Shown: positions 23,019 through 29,492 of the stretch, piece by piece
How the letters are laid out: the number at the start of each line of letters is the position of its first letter
Numbering within the stretch: the first letter of the stretch is position 1
The notes under the pieces: generated by a model
Seen by the model: the letters and a program-made list of their open reading frames with translations, nothing else
Told to the model about the DNA's origin: nothing
Database searches by the model: none
Made by a program: the position numbers and the translations under genes
Assembly: GCA_030715195.1 (NCBI GenBank)
Contig: JAUYVI010000001.1
Location: 186,001-250,000, forward strand
Source of the DNA: Dongia sedimenti
GTDB lineage: Bacteria > Pseudomonadota > Alphaproteobacteria > Dongiales > Dongiaceae
DNA length: 64,000 nucleotides
Direction of reading: 5' to 3'

Positions 23019-24116
23019 ATGTATATCTGGGAGCGGAAGGATTGGCCGGACTTCACCTGGAGGGCGGACCGGATCGTCGGCAAGCTGACCGCCGTCCGCC
23101 ATGCCCAGGGACGCCTGCTCGGCCGCATGGAGGGTCTCGGCTTCCGTCTCAAGCAGGAGGCGCAACTCCAGACCCTCACGCAGGACGTGATCAAGTCCAG
23201 CGAGATTGAAGGCGAGCGGCTGGATGCCGATCAGGTGCGGTCGTCGATCGCACGACGCCTCGGCATGAACGTCGCCGGCCTTGTCGCCGCGGATCGCAAT
23301 GTCGAGGGCGTGGTGGAAATGATGCTTGATGCCACGCAGAATTTCGACCGACCGCTCACGTTCAAGCGGCTGTTCGACTGGCATGGCGCCTTGTTCCCGA
23401 CGGGACGCAGCGGCATGAGCCGGATCAGGGTCGGCGCCTGGCGCGACGACGCGGACGGACCCATGCGCGTCGTCTCGGGGCCCATCGGGCGCGAGCGCGT
23501 GCACTACCAGGCGCCGCCGGCGGAGCGCGTTGCGGCGGAGATGAAGAGATTCCTGAGATGGTTCAATGCCGATAGCGAGATCGATCCGGTGCTCAAGTCA
23601 GGCTTGGCCCACTTCCGGTTCGTCACCATCCATCCGTTCGAGGACGGCAACGGGCGTATCGCGCGCGCGATCGCCGATCTCGCCCTCACGCGTTCGGAAG
23701 CCAGCCCGCAACGCTTCTACAGCATGTCGAGCCGGATCCAGCAGGAGCGGAAAGCCTATTACGACGTCCTCGAGCAGTCGCAGCGCGGAACGCTCGACAT
23801 TACGCGATGGCTCGACTGGTTTCTCGATTGCCTCGGCCGCGCGCTCTCGGATTCGAACGCCACGCTATCGGGCACGATGCGGAAGGCGAAGTTCTGGGAG
23901 CGCTTCGCCAAGGCGGGTCTCAATGCGCGACAGATCAAGGTGCTCGGCCGGATGCTCGATGGTTTTGAGGGCAAGATGACGAGCTCGAAATGGGCCAAGC
24001 TCGCGAAGTCATCGCAGGACACGGCAAATCGCGACATTCAGGATCTGATCGAGAAGGGGGCATTGAAGCGGGGTGCCGCCGGCGGACGCAGCACGAGCTA
24101 CGAACTCGATCTCTGA
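23019..24116 (+). CDS. Fic-domain AMPylase-like protein with C-terminal winged helix
   Basis: 365 residues. The Fic active loop is complete: HPFEDGNGR at 205-213 with the catalytic His and the phosphate-binding Asn-Gly-Arg. Residues 60-65 (SSEIEG) match the inhibitory helix motif [ST]xxxE[GN], so this is a class II Fic protein whose activity is held back by its own N-terminus. The front part (YIWERKDWPDFTW) is DUF4172-like. The last 80 residues (LGRMLDGFEGKMTSSKWAKLAKSSQDTANRDIQDLIEKG is the core) have winged-helix character. Class II Fic enzymes AMPylate target proteins. The gene interrupts the internal virion protein region and carries its own operators, so it is a self-regulated cargo gene. 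Target unknown. Confidence 0.9.
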   Translation: MYIWERKDWPDFTWRADRIVGKLTAVRHAQGRLLGRMEGLGFRLKQEAQLQTLTQDVIKSSEIEGERLDADQVRSSIARRLGMNVAGLVAADRNVEGVVEMMLDATQNFDRPLTFKRLFDWHGALFPTGRSGMSRIRVGAWRDDADGPMRVVSGPIGRERVHYQAPPAERVAAEMKRFLRWFNADSEIDPVLKSGLAHFRFVTIHPFEDGNGRIARAIADLALTRSEASPQRFYSMSSRIQQERKAYYDVLEQSQRGTLDITRWLDWFLDCLGRALSDSNATLSGTMRKAKFWERFAKAGLNARQIKVLGRMLDGFEGKMTSSKWAKLAKSSQDTANRDIQDLIEKGALKRGAAGGRSTSYELDL

Positions 24117-24166
24117 CCTCGGCAATGGAACCGGTTCAGGTAACGGATCTCCCTATCAAGCAGAGC

Positions 24167-24195
24167 TTGATTTCAGCGGAAAATAACATTATAGT
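24167..24195 (+). promoter_or_regulatory. Late promoter copy 2, upstream of tail-fibre gene
   Basis: TTGATT (24167-24172), 17 bases, TATAGT (24190-24195). It matches the capsid promoter at 24 of 31 positions over 24167-24197, with identical spacing and a shared TTCAGC block. It lies 50 bases after the Fic stop and restarts transcription for fibre, adhesin and lysis genes. Confidence 0.75.
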
Positions 24196-24202
24196 GTGAG
24201 TT

Positions 24203-24258
24203 ATGGTGGCGATGGGCCGCGCTTCCGCCCGGCGGGATGCTTGCGCGCCCATCACCAT
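24203..24258 (+). other. Structured leader of the tail-fibre transcript
   Basis: ATGGTG (24203-24208) and ATGGGC (24212-24217) can pair with CACCAT (24253-24258) and GCCCAT (24247-24252), leaving a three-base bulge; inside lies a second stem CCGCC/GGCGG. The hairpin occupies the first bases of the message made from late promoter copy 2 and may protect its 5' end. Confidence 0.45.
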
Positions 24259-24285
24259 CGCCCATGACATCCCTGGGGTCCCCGC

Positions 24286-25401
24286 ATGACCGTTTCCAGT
24301 ACGTTCAACCGCGAACAATACGCCACCAACGGCGTCACCACCGCCTTCACCATCCACTTCCCGTTCTTCAACGACACCGACGTGAACGCGATCTTCGTCG
24401 ATGCGCTCGGCAATGTGACCACCTTGGCGCTCAACGCTGATTTCACCGTGAGCGGCGGGGGCGGCGCGGGCGGGTCGTTGCTGGCCAACACCGCGCCGGC
24501 CGACGGCGGCAAGCTCACCCTCTATCGCGAGATCCCGTTCACGCAGGAAGACGACTATGTCGAGGACGACCCGCTGCCGGCGGATACGCTGGAAGGCGGG
24601 TTCGACCGTGCGGTCATCCGCGACCAGCAGCTGAAGGACGCGCAGGACCGCGCGCTGACCTTTCCGGTGACGATCGCGCCCGGCGTCTCGGCCGTGCTGC
24701 CGAACCCGCAGGCCGATGCGGTCCTCGGCTGGAACAGCGCCGCGGACGGGTTGGAGAACAAGGCGCTCGAGCCGGGCACCACGGTCTATGCCTCGACCGC
24801 CAACACCAATGCCGGCACCGCGACCAATGAAGCGGTGACGCCGGCCGGCCTCGCCGGATCGAAATTCAACCCGGCCGGCAAGCACCATCTGCCGCTCGCC
24901 GGCGCGTCCTTCGTGCCCGACACCACGACGGCCGGCGGCGGTCCGGCGATCTCGAGCACGGTCACCGCCACCAACAAGCTGCCCTTCCGCACCATCGACT
25001 TCGACGGCACCACGCAAGAGAACGCCGGCATCATGATCGCCTGGCCGAAATCCGCGGACGAAGGCACGATCACCTTCCGCTATCGCTGGCTCAGCACCGG
25101 CGGCACCGCGGCGCAGGGCGTCGTCATGGGCCTGGCGGCGATCGGCTTCGGCGACGGCGACGCGGTCGATACCGCGACCGGGACCGTGGTGACGGTGACC
25201 GATGCGCTGCTTGCGGTCGGCCAGCAGCAGGTCTCGGCCGAGAGCGCCGCCATCACGATCAAGAACCTGGCCGAGGGCGACACCGTCCATCTGCTGCTGA
25301 CCCGGTTCACCGGCGATGCCGGCGACACCATGAGCGGCGCCGACTGCAAGATTATTGGCGTCGATGTCTTCATCACCACCAGCACCGGCAACGACGCATG
25401 A
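24286..25401 (+). CDS. Tail fibre, T7 gp17-type N-terminus
   Basis: 371 residues. The first 130 (TFNREQYATNGVTTAFTIHFPFF, FTVSGGGGAGG, KLTLYREIPFTQEDDYVEDDPL, LEGGFDRAVIRDQQLKDAQDRAL) are the classic N-terminal domain that anchors T7-type fibres or tailspikes to the nozzle. The remainder is a beta-rich region with a putative carbohydrate- or receptor-facing lectin-like end (TIDFDGTTQENAGIMIAWPK, VHLLLTRFTGDAGDTM). It is short for a full fibre, so the next gene, which overlaps by ATGA, probably supplies the receptor-binding tip. First gene behind late promoter copy 2. Confidence 0.85.
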   Translation: MTVSSTFNREQYATNGVTTAFTIHFPFFNDTDVNAIFVDALGNVTTLALNADFTVSGGGGAGGSLLANTAPADGGKLTLYREIPFTQEDDYVEDDPLPADTLEGGFDRAVIRDQQLKDAQDRALTFPVTIAPGVSAVLPNPQADAVLGWNSAADGLENKALEPGTTVYASTANTNAGTATNEAVTPAGLAGSKFNPAGKHHLPLAGASFVPDTTTAGGGPAISSTVTATNKLPFRTIDFDGTTQENAGIMIAWPKSADEGTITFRYRWLSTGGTAAQGVVMGLAAIGFGDGDAVDTATGTVVTVTDALLAVGQQQVSAESAAITIKNLAEGDTVHLLLTRFTGDAGDTMSGADCKIIGVDVFITTSTGNDA

Positions 25402-26495
25402 GCGTGATCTCTCCCGTCGATCGGCGCTGGGCGCGGCTGCTGCGCGGCGACGCGCTTGCGCGGATCATCCCGCCGCATGCGTTCACCCGCGCGGAGTGGG
25501 AACGGCTGGCGCGCGAGCAGATGCTGCCGGGGCTTGTCGACTTCGCGGCCTCCCAGGAGATCGCGCGTTCCGAGGCGGAGTGCCTGGAGCGGGCGTTCTT
25601 CGCCAAGGCGATGCTGCCGATCTACGAGGCGGGTCTCCTGCAGGGCGGCATCATCCCCCAGGACTTCACCAACAAGGACACCTACGCGACGGCTTCGGCC
25701 GGGACAGCCTATCTCGTCAACGGAATCGCGACCCTGCTGAAGGTCAAGGCCTGGGGCGGCGGGGGTGGCGGCGGTGACGCCGGCACGCAGGGCGGCAACG
25801 GCGCCGGTGGCGGTTACGCCTATGCCGAAGTCAATGTCACTCCGGGAGCATCGCTGACGGTACGCGTTGCCGGCCCTGGACTTGGCAGCAATAGCGGTGC
25901 CGGCGGTGGCGGCGGCTACTCCGGTCTGTTCGATGGCACGACGCCGCTGATCGTTGCCGGCGGCGGCGGCGGCGGCGGCGCGGGCAACTCGACCGTAACG
26001 GCTGGTGCCGGCGGTGGCGGCGGCGGATCAACCGGGCAGTCGGCCGAGAACAAGTCAACCGTCTATGGCGTCGTCGATGGCGGCAAGGCCGGAACACAGC
26101 TGGCCGGCGGCGCGCACAGCGCCCAAGGCGGCACGGACGGCGCGTCTCTGCAAGGCGGCAACGGCGTCGCCGGGGTCACGGGTGGCACCGGCGGCACGAA
26201 TGGCGGCGGCACCGGTTTCTTGGGCGGCGGCGGTGGCGGCGGCTATTTCGGCGGCGGCGGCGGCGGTCAGATCAATGTCGGCAGCGGCGGCGGCGGCGGC
26301 AGCGGATATGTCACCGGAACCAACACCGTGCTCACCGCCGCGGTCGCCGACGTGACCGGCGGAAACAACGGACCCGCCGCCAACACGAGCGATGCCGACT
26401 ATGCCGGCCTGGCCGGCAGAGGCGGTCGCGGCAGGTACGGTGGCCTCGCGGACGGTGAAGCCGGCAATCCCGGCCGCCTGGTCGTCATCTGGTGA
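25398..26495 (+). CDS. Polyglycine-rich probable receptor-binding adhesin
   Basis: 365 residues. The first 115 are a mixed alpha/beta head (FTRAEWERLAREQMLPGLVDFAASQEIA, YEAGLLQGGIIPQDFTNKDTYATASAGTAY). From residue 116 on, runs of four to nine glycines recur between short variable loops (WGGGGGGGDAGTQGG, AGGGGGGGAGNST, GFLGGGGGGGYFGGGGGGQ), ending in RGGRGRYGGLADGEAGNPGRLVVIW. This is the design of gp38-type adhesins of T-even-like phages, in which polyglycine type II helices pack in a lattice and expose variable loops that bind the receptor. Family membership is judged by pattern, not alignment. It is coupled to the fibre gene by an ATGA overlap and precedes the lysis genes. Confidence 0.65.
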   Translation: MSVISPVDRRWARLLRGDALARIIPPHAFTRAEWERLAREQMLPGLVDFAASQEIARSEAECLERAFFAKAMLPIYEAGLLQGGIIPQDFTNKDTYATASAGTAYLVNGIATLLKVKAWGGGGGGGDAGTQGGNGAGGGYAYAEVNVTPGASLTVRVAGPGLGSNSGAGGGGGYSGLFDGTTPLIVAGGGGGGGAGNSTVTAGAGGGGGGSTGQSAENKSTVYGVVDGGKAGTQLAGGAHSAQGGTDGASLQGGNGVAGVTGGTGGTNGGGTGFLGGGGGGGYFGGGGGGQINVGSGGGGGSGYVTGTNTVLTAAVADVTGGNNGPAANTSDADYAGLAGRGGRGRYGGLADGEAGNPGRLVVIW

Positions 26496-26508
26496 AGAGG
26501 CTGAAGTC

Positions 26509-26829
26509 ATGACCCCTGAGTTCTGGATCCAACTCGCAACCCTGCTGCTCGGCGGCGCCGGCGCGCTCGCCGCAGTCTACGGCGTGCTCAACAACCGCAT
26601 CGCTGGTTCGGCGGCGAAGCTGCATGAACGCATCGACCGCGCCGAGGCTGCCGACGCCGAGATCCGGCGCGACTACGTGCGGCGCGACGACCTGCGCGAG
26701 GACATCCATCGCCTCGAGCGCAGCCAGGAGAACATGACCGCCAAGGTCGATCAGATGATCAACAACCTGGTCCCGGTCCTGGCGCGGCTGGCCGAGGCGG
26801 CGATCAACATGAGCGGCAACAAATCGTGA
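26509..26829 (+). CDS. Membrane-anchored coiled-coil protein, holin-cassette member
   Basis: 106 residues from ATG 26509. One transmembrane helix at about 7-27 (IQLATLLLGGAGALAAVYGVL) is followed by a long charged coiled coil (HERIDRAEAADAEIRRDYVRRDDLREDIHRLERSQ) and a second, amphipathic stretch. Similar short proteins (XhlA-like) stand in phage lysis cassettes, where they assist the holin or endolysin. Here it heads the lysis genes behind the adhesin. No proof of function. Its stop overlaps a GTG of a frame that runs antiphase through the next gene. Confidence 0.6.
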   Translation: MTPEFWIQLATLLLGGAGALAAVYGVLNNRIAGSAAKLHERIDRAEAADAEIRRDYVRRDDLREDIHRLERSQENMTAKVDQMINNLVPVLARLAEAAINMSGNKS

Positions 26830-26842
26830 AAGGGCTTCAAGC

Positions 26843-27097
26843 ATGCTTCCGATCCTTCTCGCGCAGCTGGCTTCGCTCGCGGCCAATCTCGCTTTCGCCT
26901 TCGCCGCGATCCTCGGCTGGTGGGGCGCCTTGCGCTTCCTCGACGTGCTGGCCGGGGGCTGGCGGCACTTCAAGGGGCAGGGCGGGCCGCTGGCGCTTAT
27001 TCTCACTGATCCGCGCGCTGCCGCCGATTATTACGGCAAGCGCAATATCGGCGCCGCCCTGCTGGTCGGACTCGTTCTCGCCACAGTTCGATTCTGA
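26843..27097 (+). CDS. Putative holin
   Basis: 84 residues with AAAGGG eight bases before ATG 26843. Two transmembrane helices are predicted: PILLAQLASLAANLAFAFAAIL near the N-terminus and IGAALLVGLVLATVRF at the C-terminus, separated by a polar loop (RHFKGQGGPLALILTDPRAAADYYGKRN). Size, topology and position directly before a lytic transglycosylase and spanins are those of a class II/III holin, which permeabilises the inner membrane at lysis. Holins share little sequence, so the call rests on context. Confidence 0.6.
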   Translation: MLPILLAQLASLAANLAFAFAAILGWWGALRFLDVLAGGWRHFKGQGGPLALILTDPRAAADYYGKRNIGAALLVGLVLATVRF

Positions 27098-27131
27098 GTT
27101 CCGCAACGCGGCGGCGCATTGGCTTGCCCCG

Positions 27132-27590
27132 ATGGATTCGAATGGCGGACCCGACTGGCGCTGGACCAAGGCGCAAGGCGTGCAGGAGAGCGGACTCGAT
27201 CCCGCGGCCGTCTCGCCGGTCGGTGCGCGCGGCATCATGCAGGTGATGCCGGCGACCTGGGCGGAGATCCAGAAGGCGATGGGCTGGCGCGGCATCTCCC
27301 CGCATTCGGCGCCGCACAACATCTTCGGCGGCGTCTGGTATCAGGCCCGCATGGCGCGGATCTGGTCGGGTCGCGGGCGTTCGACGGCGGAGGCCTATGA
27401 TCTCGGCCTCGCCAGTTACAATGCCGGCGCCGGCACCATCCTGCGGGCGCAGGCGCTCTGCCGCGATGCGCGTCTCTGGAGCGCGATCGCGCCCTGCGTC
27501 GTTTCCGTCAGCGGTCCCGCCAATGCGCGGCAGACCATCGACTATGTTCGGCGGATCGCACAGTGGCGGGCCCTGATGGAGGCGCAGTGA
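27132..27590 (+). CDS. Phage endolysin, lytic transglycosylase (SLT domain)
   Basis: 152 residues from ATG 27132. The goose-lysozyme-like SLT core is complete: catalytic Glu in GVQESGLDP, then AVSPVGARGIMQVMPATW, and the C-terminal SYNAGAGT motif. It cleaves the peptidoglycan glycan strand. Coding character continues about 24 codons upstream (DSEFRNAAAHWLAP) without any ATG, GTG or TTG; the only earlier in-frame start is GTG 26826, which would make the protein overlap the whole holin gene in another frame. So the true start is unresolved: a rare start codon or a frameshift between holin and endolysin are both possible. No signal peptide is visible, so release depends on the holin. Confidence 0.8.
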   Translation: MDSNGGPDWRWTKAQGVQESGLDPAAVSPVGARGIMQVMPATWAEIQKAMGWRGISPHSAPHNIFGGVWYQARMARIWSGRGRSTAEAYDLGLASYNAGAGTILRAQALCRDARLWSAIAPCVVSVSGPANARQTIDYVRRIAQWRALMEAQ

Positions 27591-28003
27591 TGTTCGGCCT
27601 CTCCGGCCTGCGACTCTATGTCGGTCTCGGTCTGATGTCGGCGATCGTTGTGCTCGCCGCGGCCTGTGCGGTGCTGTGGTCGCGGCTCGATGCGAAGCAA
27701 GCGGCGATCGTCAGTCTCACGCAGCAACGCGCGCTCGCCGCCGCCGATGCGGCACGCTGGCAAGCCGCGACGGCGGAGCGCCAGGCCATCATCGATCGCC
27801 AGGCGCTGGCGCTGCGCCGCCTGGAGAGCGACGGGCAAGCCGCTCGGGCGATCGCCGAAGCCAATTCGGCGCAGGCCGCGCAGCGCATCGCGACCCTCGA
27901 AAGCACGCTCGCGCAATGGAAGGAGGCAGCTCATGCAAAGCCGGAAGACGTTCGGGCGCTTGGTCCTATCGTGCGCGACGCTCTGTCAAGCCTGCGCCAC
28001 TGA
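27590..28003 (+). CDS. Inner-membrane spanin, Rz-like
   Basis: 137 residues, start overlapping the endolysin stop (TGATG). An N-terminal transmembrane anchor (VGLGLMSAIVVLAAACAVLW, about 11-30) is followed by a long periplasmic coiled coil rich in Ala, Gln and Arg (ERQAIIDRQALALRRLESD). This is the layout of i-spanins, which pair with a small outer-membrane lipoprotein to fuse inner and outer membranes in the last step of lysis. Its 3' end contains the start of the Rz1-like gene in the next frame, the diagnostic overlapped arrangement. Late-gene end of the prophage. Confidence 0.7.
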   Translation: MFGLSGLRLYVGLGLMSAIVVLAAACAVLWSRLDAKQAAIVSLTQQRALAAADAARWQAATAERQAIIDRQALALRRLESDGQAARAIAEANSAQAAQRIATLESTLAQWKEAAHAKPEDVRALGPIVRDALSSLRH

Positions 28004-28229
28004 CACCTATCATACCGCGCCGGTCCCGCCTGCCGTGGAGACCGTCACCGTCTACCGTGACCTGCCGGACAGTTTGCTGGCGCCCTGCGTCAAGCCGTCC
28101 TGGACTCCCGCGGAGATCGAGACCGATATCGACCTGCTCGGCCTCACCGCGCGCTTCTCCGACGCGCTGGACCGCTGTGCCGGCCAGGTGGACGGCATCC
28201 GCGCGGTCTATCGCCAGGCGGCTCACTGA
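27933..28229 (+). CDS. Outer-membrane spanin, Rz1-like, overlapping the i-spanin gene
   Basis: 98 residues from ATG 27933, 71 bases inside the Rz-like gene in the +1 frame. The N-terminus has a basic start (MQSRKTFGR), a hydrophobic stretch and cysteines (VLSC, then LCQAC) either of which could be the lipidated residue; the lipobox is imperfect. It is followed by the Pro/Thr-rich DTYHTAPVPPAVETVTV expected for o-spanins and a helical end. Overlap, orientation and pairing with the i-spanin support the call more than the lipobox does. Last gene of the prophage. Confidence 0.6.
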   Translation: MQSRKTFGRLVLSCATLCQACATDTYHTAPVPPAVETVTVYRDLPDSLLAPCVKPSWTPAEIETDIDLLGLTARFSDALDRCAGQVDGIRAVYRQAAH

Positions 28230-28276
28230 CACAAAACCATACGCAAAGGCGGGTTAGTCTCGCGCCCAAGAAAACC

Positions 28277-28333
28277 TTGCACGTGGCTTCGGCCCCTTGA
28301 ATATCCGAGCGGGGTGATCAAGATAGCGATCAC
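28277..28333 (+). promoter_or_regulatory. Promoter and inverted repeat ahead of the OYE gene
   Basis: TTGCAC (28277-28282) with GAATAT (28299-28304) 16 bases later is a modest sigma70 promoter. Behind it GTGATC (28314-28319) and GATCAC (28328-28333) form a perfect inverted repeat with eight bases between, placed where a repressor would block transcription. OYE genes are often under redox- or electrophile-sensing repressors; none is encoded next to it. Confidence 0.35.
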
Positions 28334-28362
28334 GTCCCCCGCAGATCACAGGATCCCCGCAC

Positions 28363-29454
28363 ATGCCGACCTTGTTTGACCCGATCCAGCTTGGGGCCAT
28401 TCACGCGCCCAACCGCATCCTGATGGCGCCGCTGACCCGTGGCCGCGGCACCCGCGACCATGTGCCGACGCCGCTGATGGGCGAATACTATGCGCAGCGC
28501 GCGAGCGCCGGCCTCATCATCTCCGAGGCGACCGGGATCAGCCGCCAGGGTCTTGGCTGGGCCTATGCGCCCGGTCTCTGGACCGAGGCCCAGGTCGAGG
28601 GTTGGAAGCCGGTGGTCGGCGCCTTGCACAAGGCCGGCGGGCGGATCTTCGCGCAGCTGTGGCATATGGGCCGCATCGTGCATTCGAGCTTCCTCGGCGG
28701 CGAGCAGCCGGTCTCGGCCTCGGCCACCACGGCGCCCGGCGAGGCCCGCACCTATGACGGCAAGCTGCCTTTTGACGAAGCCCGTCCGCTGACACTGGAG
28801 GAGATCCCCGGCGTCATCGAGGATTACCGCAAGGCCGCGCGCAACGCACTCGCCGCCGGTTTCGACGGCGTGCAGCTCCATGCGGCGAACGGCTATCTGA
28901 TCGACCAGTTCCTGCGCGACGGTACGAACAAGCGCACCGACGCCTATGGCGGTCCGATCGAGAACCGCATCCGCTTGCTGAAGGAAGCGACCCGGGCGCT
29001 GGTCGAGGTCGCCGGCGCGGATCGCACCGCGGTGCGGCTCTCGCCCAACGACGATCCGCAGGGCTGCGGCGATTCCAATTCGGAGAAGCTGTTCCTGGCG
29101 GCGGTAGAAGCGCTGAACGGCTTCAATCTCGCCTTCCTGGAGATGCGCGCCTCGCGGCCGGAAAGCACCTTCCGCCCCGGCACCCGCGATCTCGTGCCGC
29201 AGATCCGCAAGGCCTATCGGGGCACCCTGATCATCAATTCCGACTATCACCTCGAGGATGCCAGCGCCGCGCTCGCGTCCGGCCGCGCCGATGCCATCGC
29301 CTTCGGGCGCACCTTCCTCGCCAATCCGGATCTCCCGGCGCGGCTGAAGGCGAACGCGAAGCTGAACGAAGCCAACCCCAATACGTTTTACACGCAAGGG
29401 CCGGAAGGCTATACCGACTATCCGACCCTCGACCGCGCCGCCGCCGCCCAGTAA
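28363..29454 (+). CDS. Old Yellow Enzyme / N-ethylmaleimide-reductase-type alkene reductase
   Basis: 363 residues, normal for OYE family members. Residues near the start (PTLFDPIQLGAIHAPNRILMAPLTRGRG) carry the FMN-binding strand and the Thr of classical OYEs; LHAANGYLIDQFL holds the substrate-binding His-x-x-Asn pair; TNKRTDAYGGPIENR is the family signature. The enzyme uses FMN and NAD(P)H to reduce activated C=C bonds or nitro compounds, and commonly works in detoxification. It is cytoplasmic. It follows the prophage end by 133 bases with its own promoter and precedes an efflux transporter gene 38 bases downstream, which fits a detoxification pair. Confidence 0.9.
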   Translation: MPTLFDPIQLGAIHAPNRILMAPLTRGRGTRDHVPTPLMGEYYAQRASAGLIISEATGISRQGLGWAYAPGLWTEAQVEGWKPVVGALHKAGGRIFAQLWHMGRIVHSSFLGGEQPVSASATTAPGEARTYDGKLPFDEARPLTLEEIPGVIEDYRKAARNALAAGFDGVQLHAANGYLIDQFLRDGTNKRTDAYGGPIENRIRLLKEATRALVEVAGADRTAVRLSPNDDPQGCGDSNSEKLFLAAVEALNGFNLAFLEMRASRPESTFRPGTRDLVPQIRKAYRGTLIINSDYHLEDASAALASGRADAIAFGRTFLANPDLPARLKANAKLNEANPNTFYTQGPEGYTDYPTLDRAAAAQ

Positions 29455-29492
29455 CGCCCGTATCCGCACACCCCGATCACCTCGGCTTCACG

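Larger units (their letters stand above)
5238..28229. mobile_element. Podovirus-type prophage (BPP-1/T7-like structural plan)
   Basis: Twenty-three kilobases of phage genes with a divergent repressor switch near 6.9-7.0 kb, then terminase, portal, Bbp19-like protein, scaffold, capsid, gp11/gp12/gp13/gp14-like neck and core proteins, tail fibre, adhesin, holin-like proteins, lytic transglycosylase and spanins in that order. The structural order copies short-tailed phages; the Bbp19-like gene and capsid neighbourhood resemble Bordetella phage BPP-1. Missing are an integrase, transposase, excisionase, DNA or RNA polymerase, primase and helicase. Three cargo genes interrupt the late block and one internal virion gene is cut short, so the element may be defective or may depend on functions elsewhere. 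Ends are inferred from gene content only; no flanking direct repeat was found. Confidence 0.88.

Noticed and set aside
25740..26320. Short GGC-rich repeats that could be taken for a repeat array or CRISPR
   Set aside because: They are glycine codons inside one open reading frame, without constant spacing or spacers.
5238..28229. Diversity-generating retroelement, expected because the prophage resembles BPP-1
   Set aside because: No reverse transcriptase, no template/variable repeat pair and no C-type lectin fibre end were seen in the element.
3819..28360. tRNA 3' end at 3819 as the left attachment site of the prophage
   Set aside because: Orientation of the fragment places its element to the left, a likely backbone gene lies between it and the phage genes, and no second copy exists near 28.2 kb.
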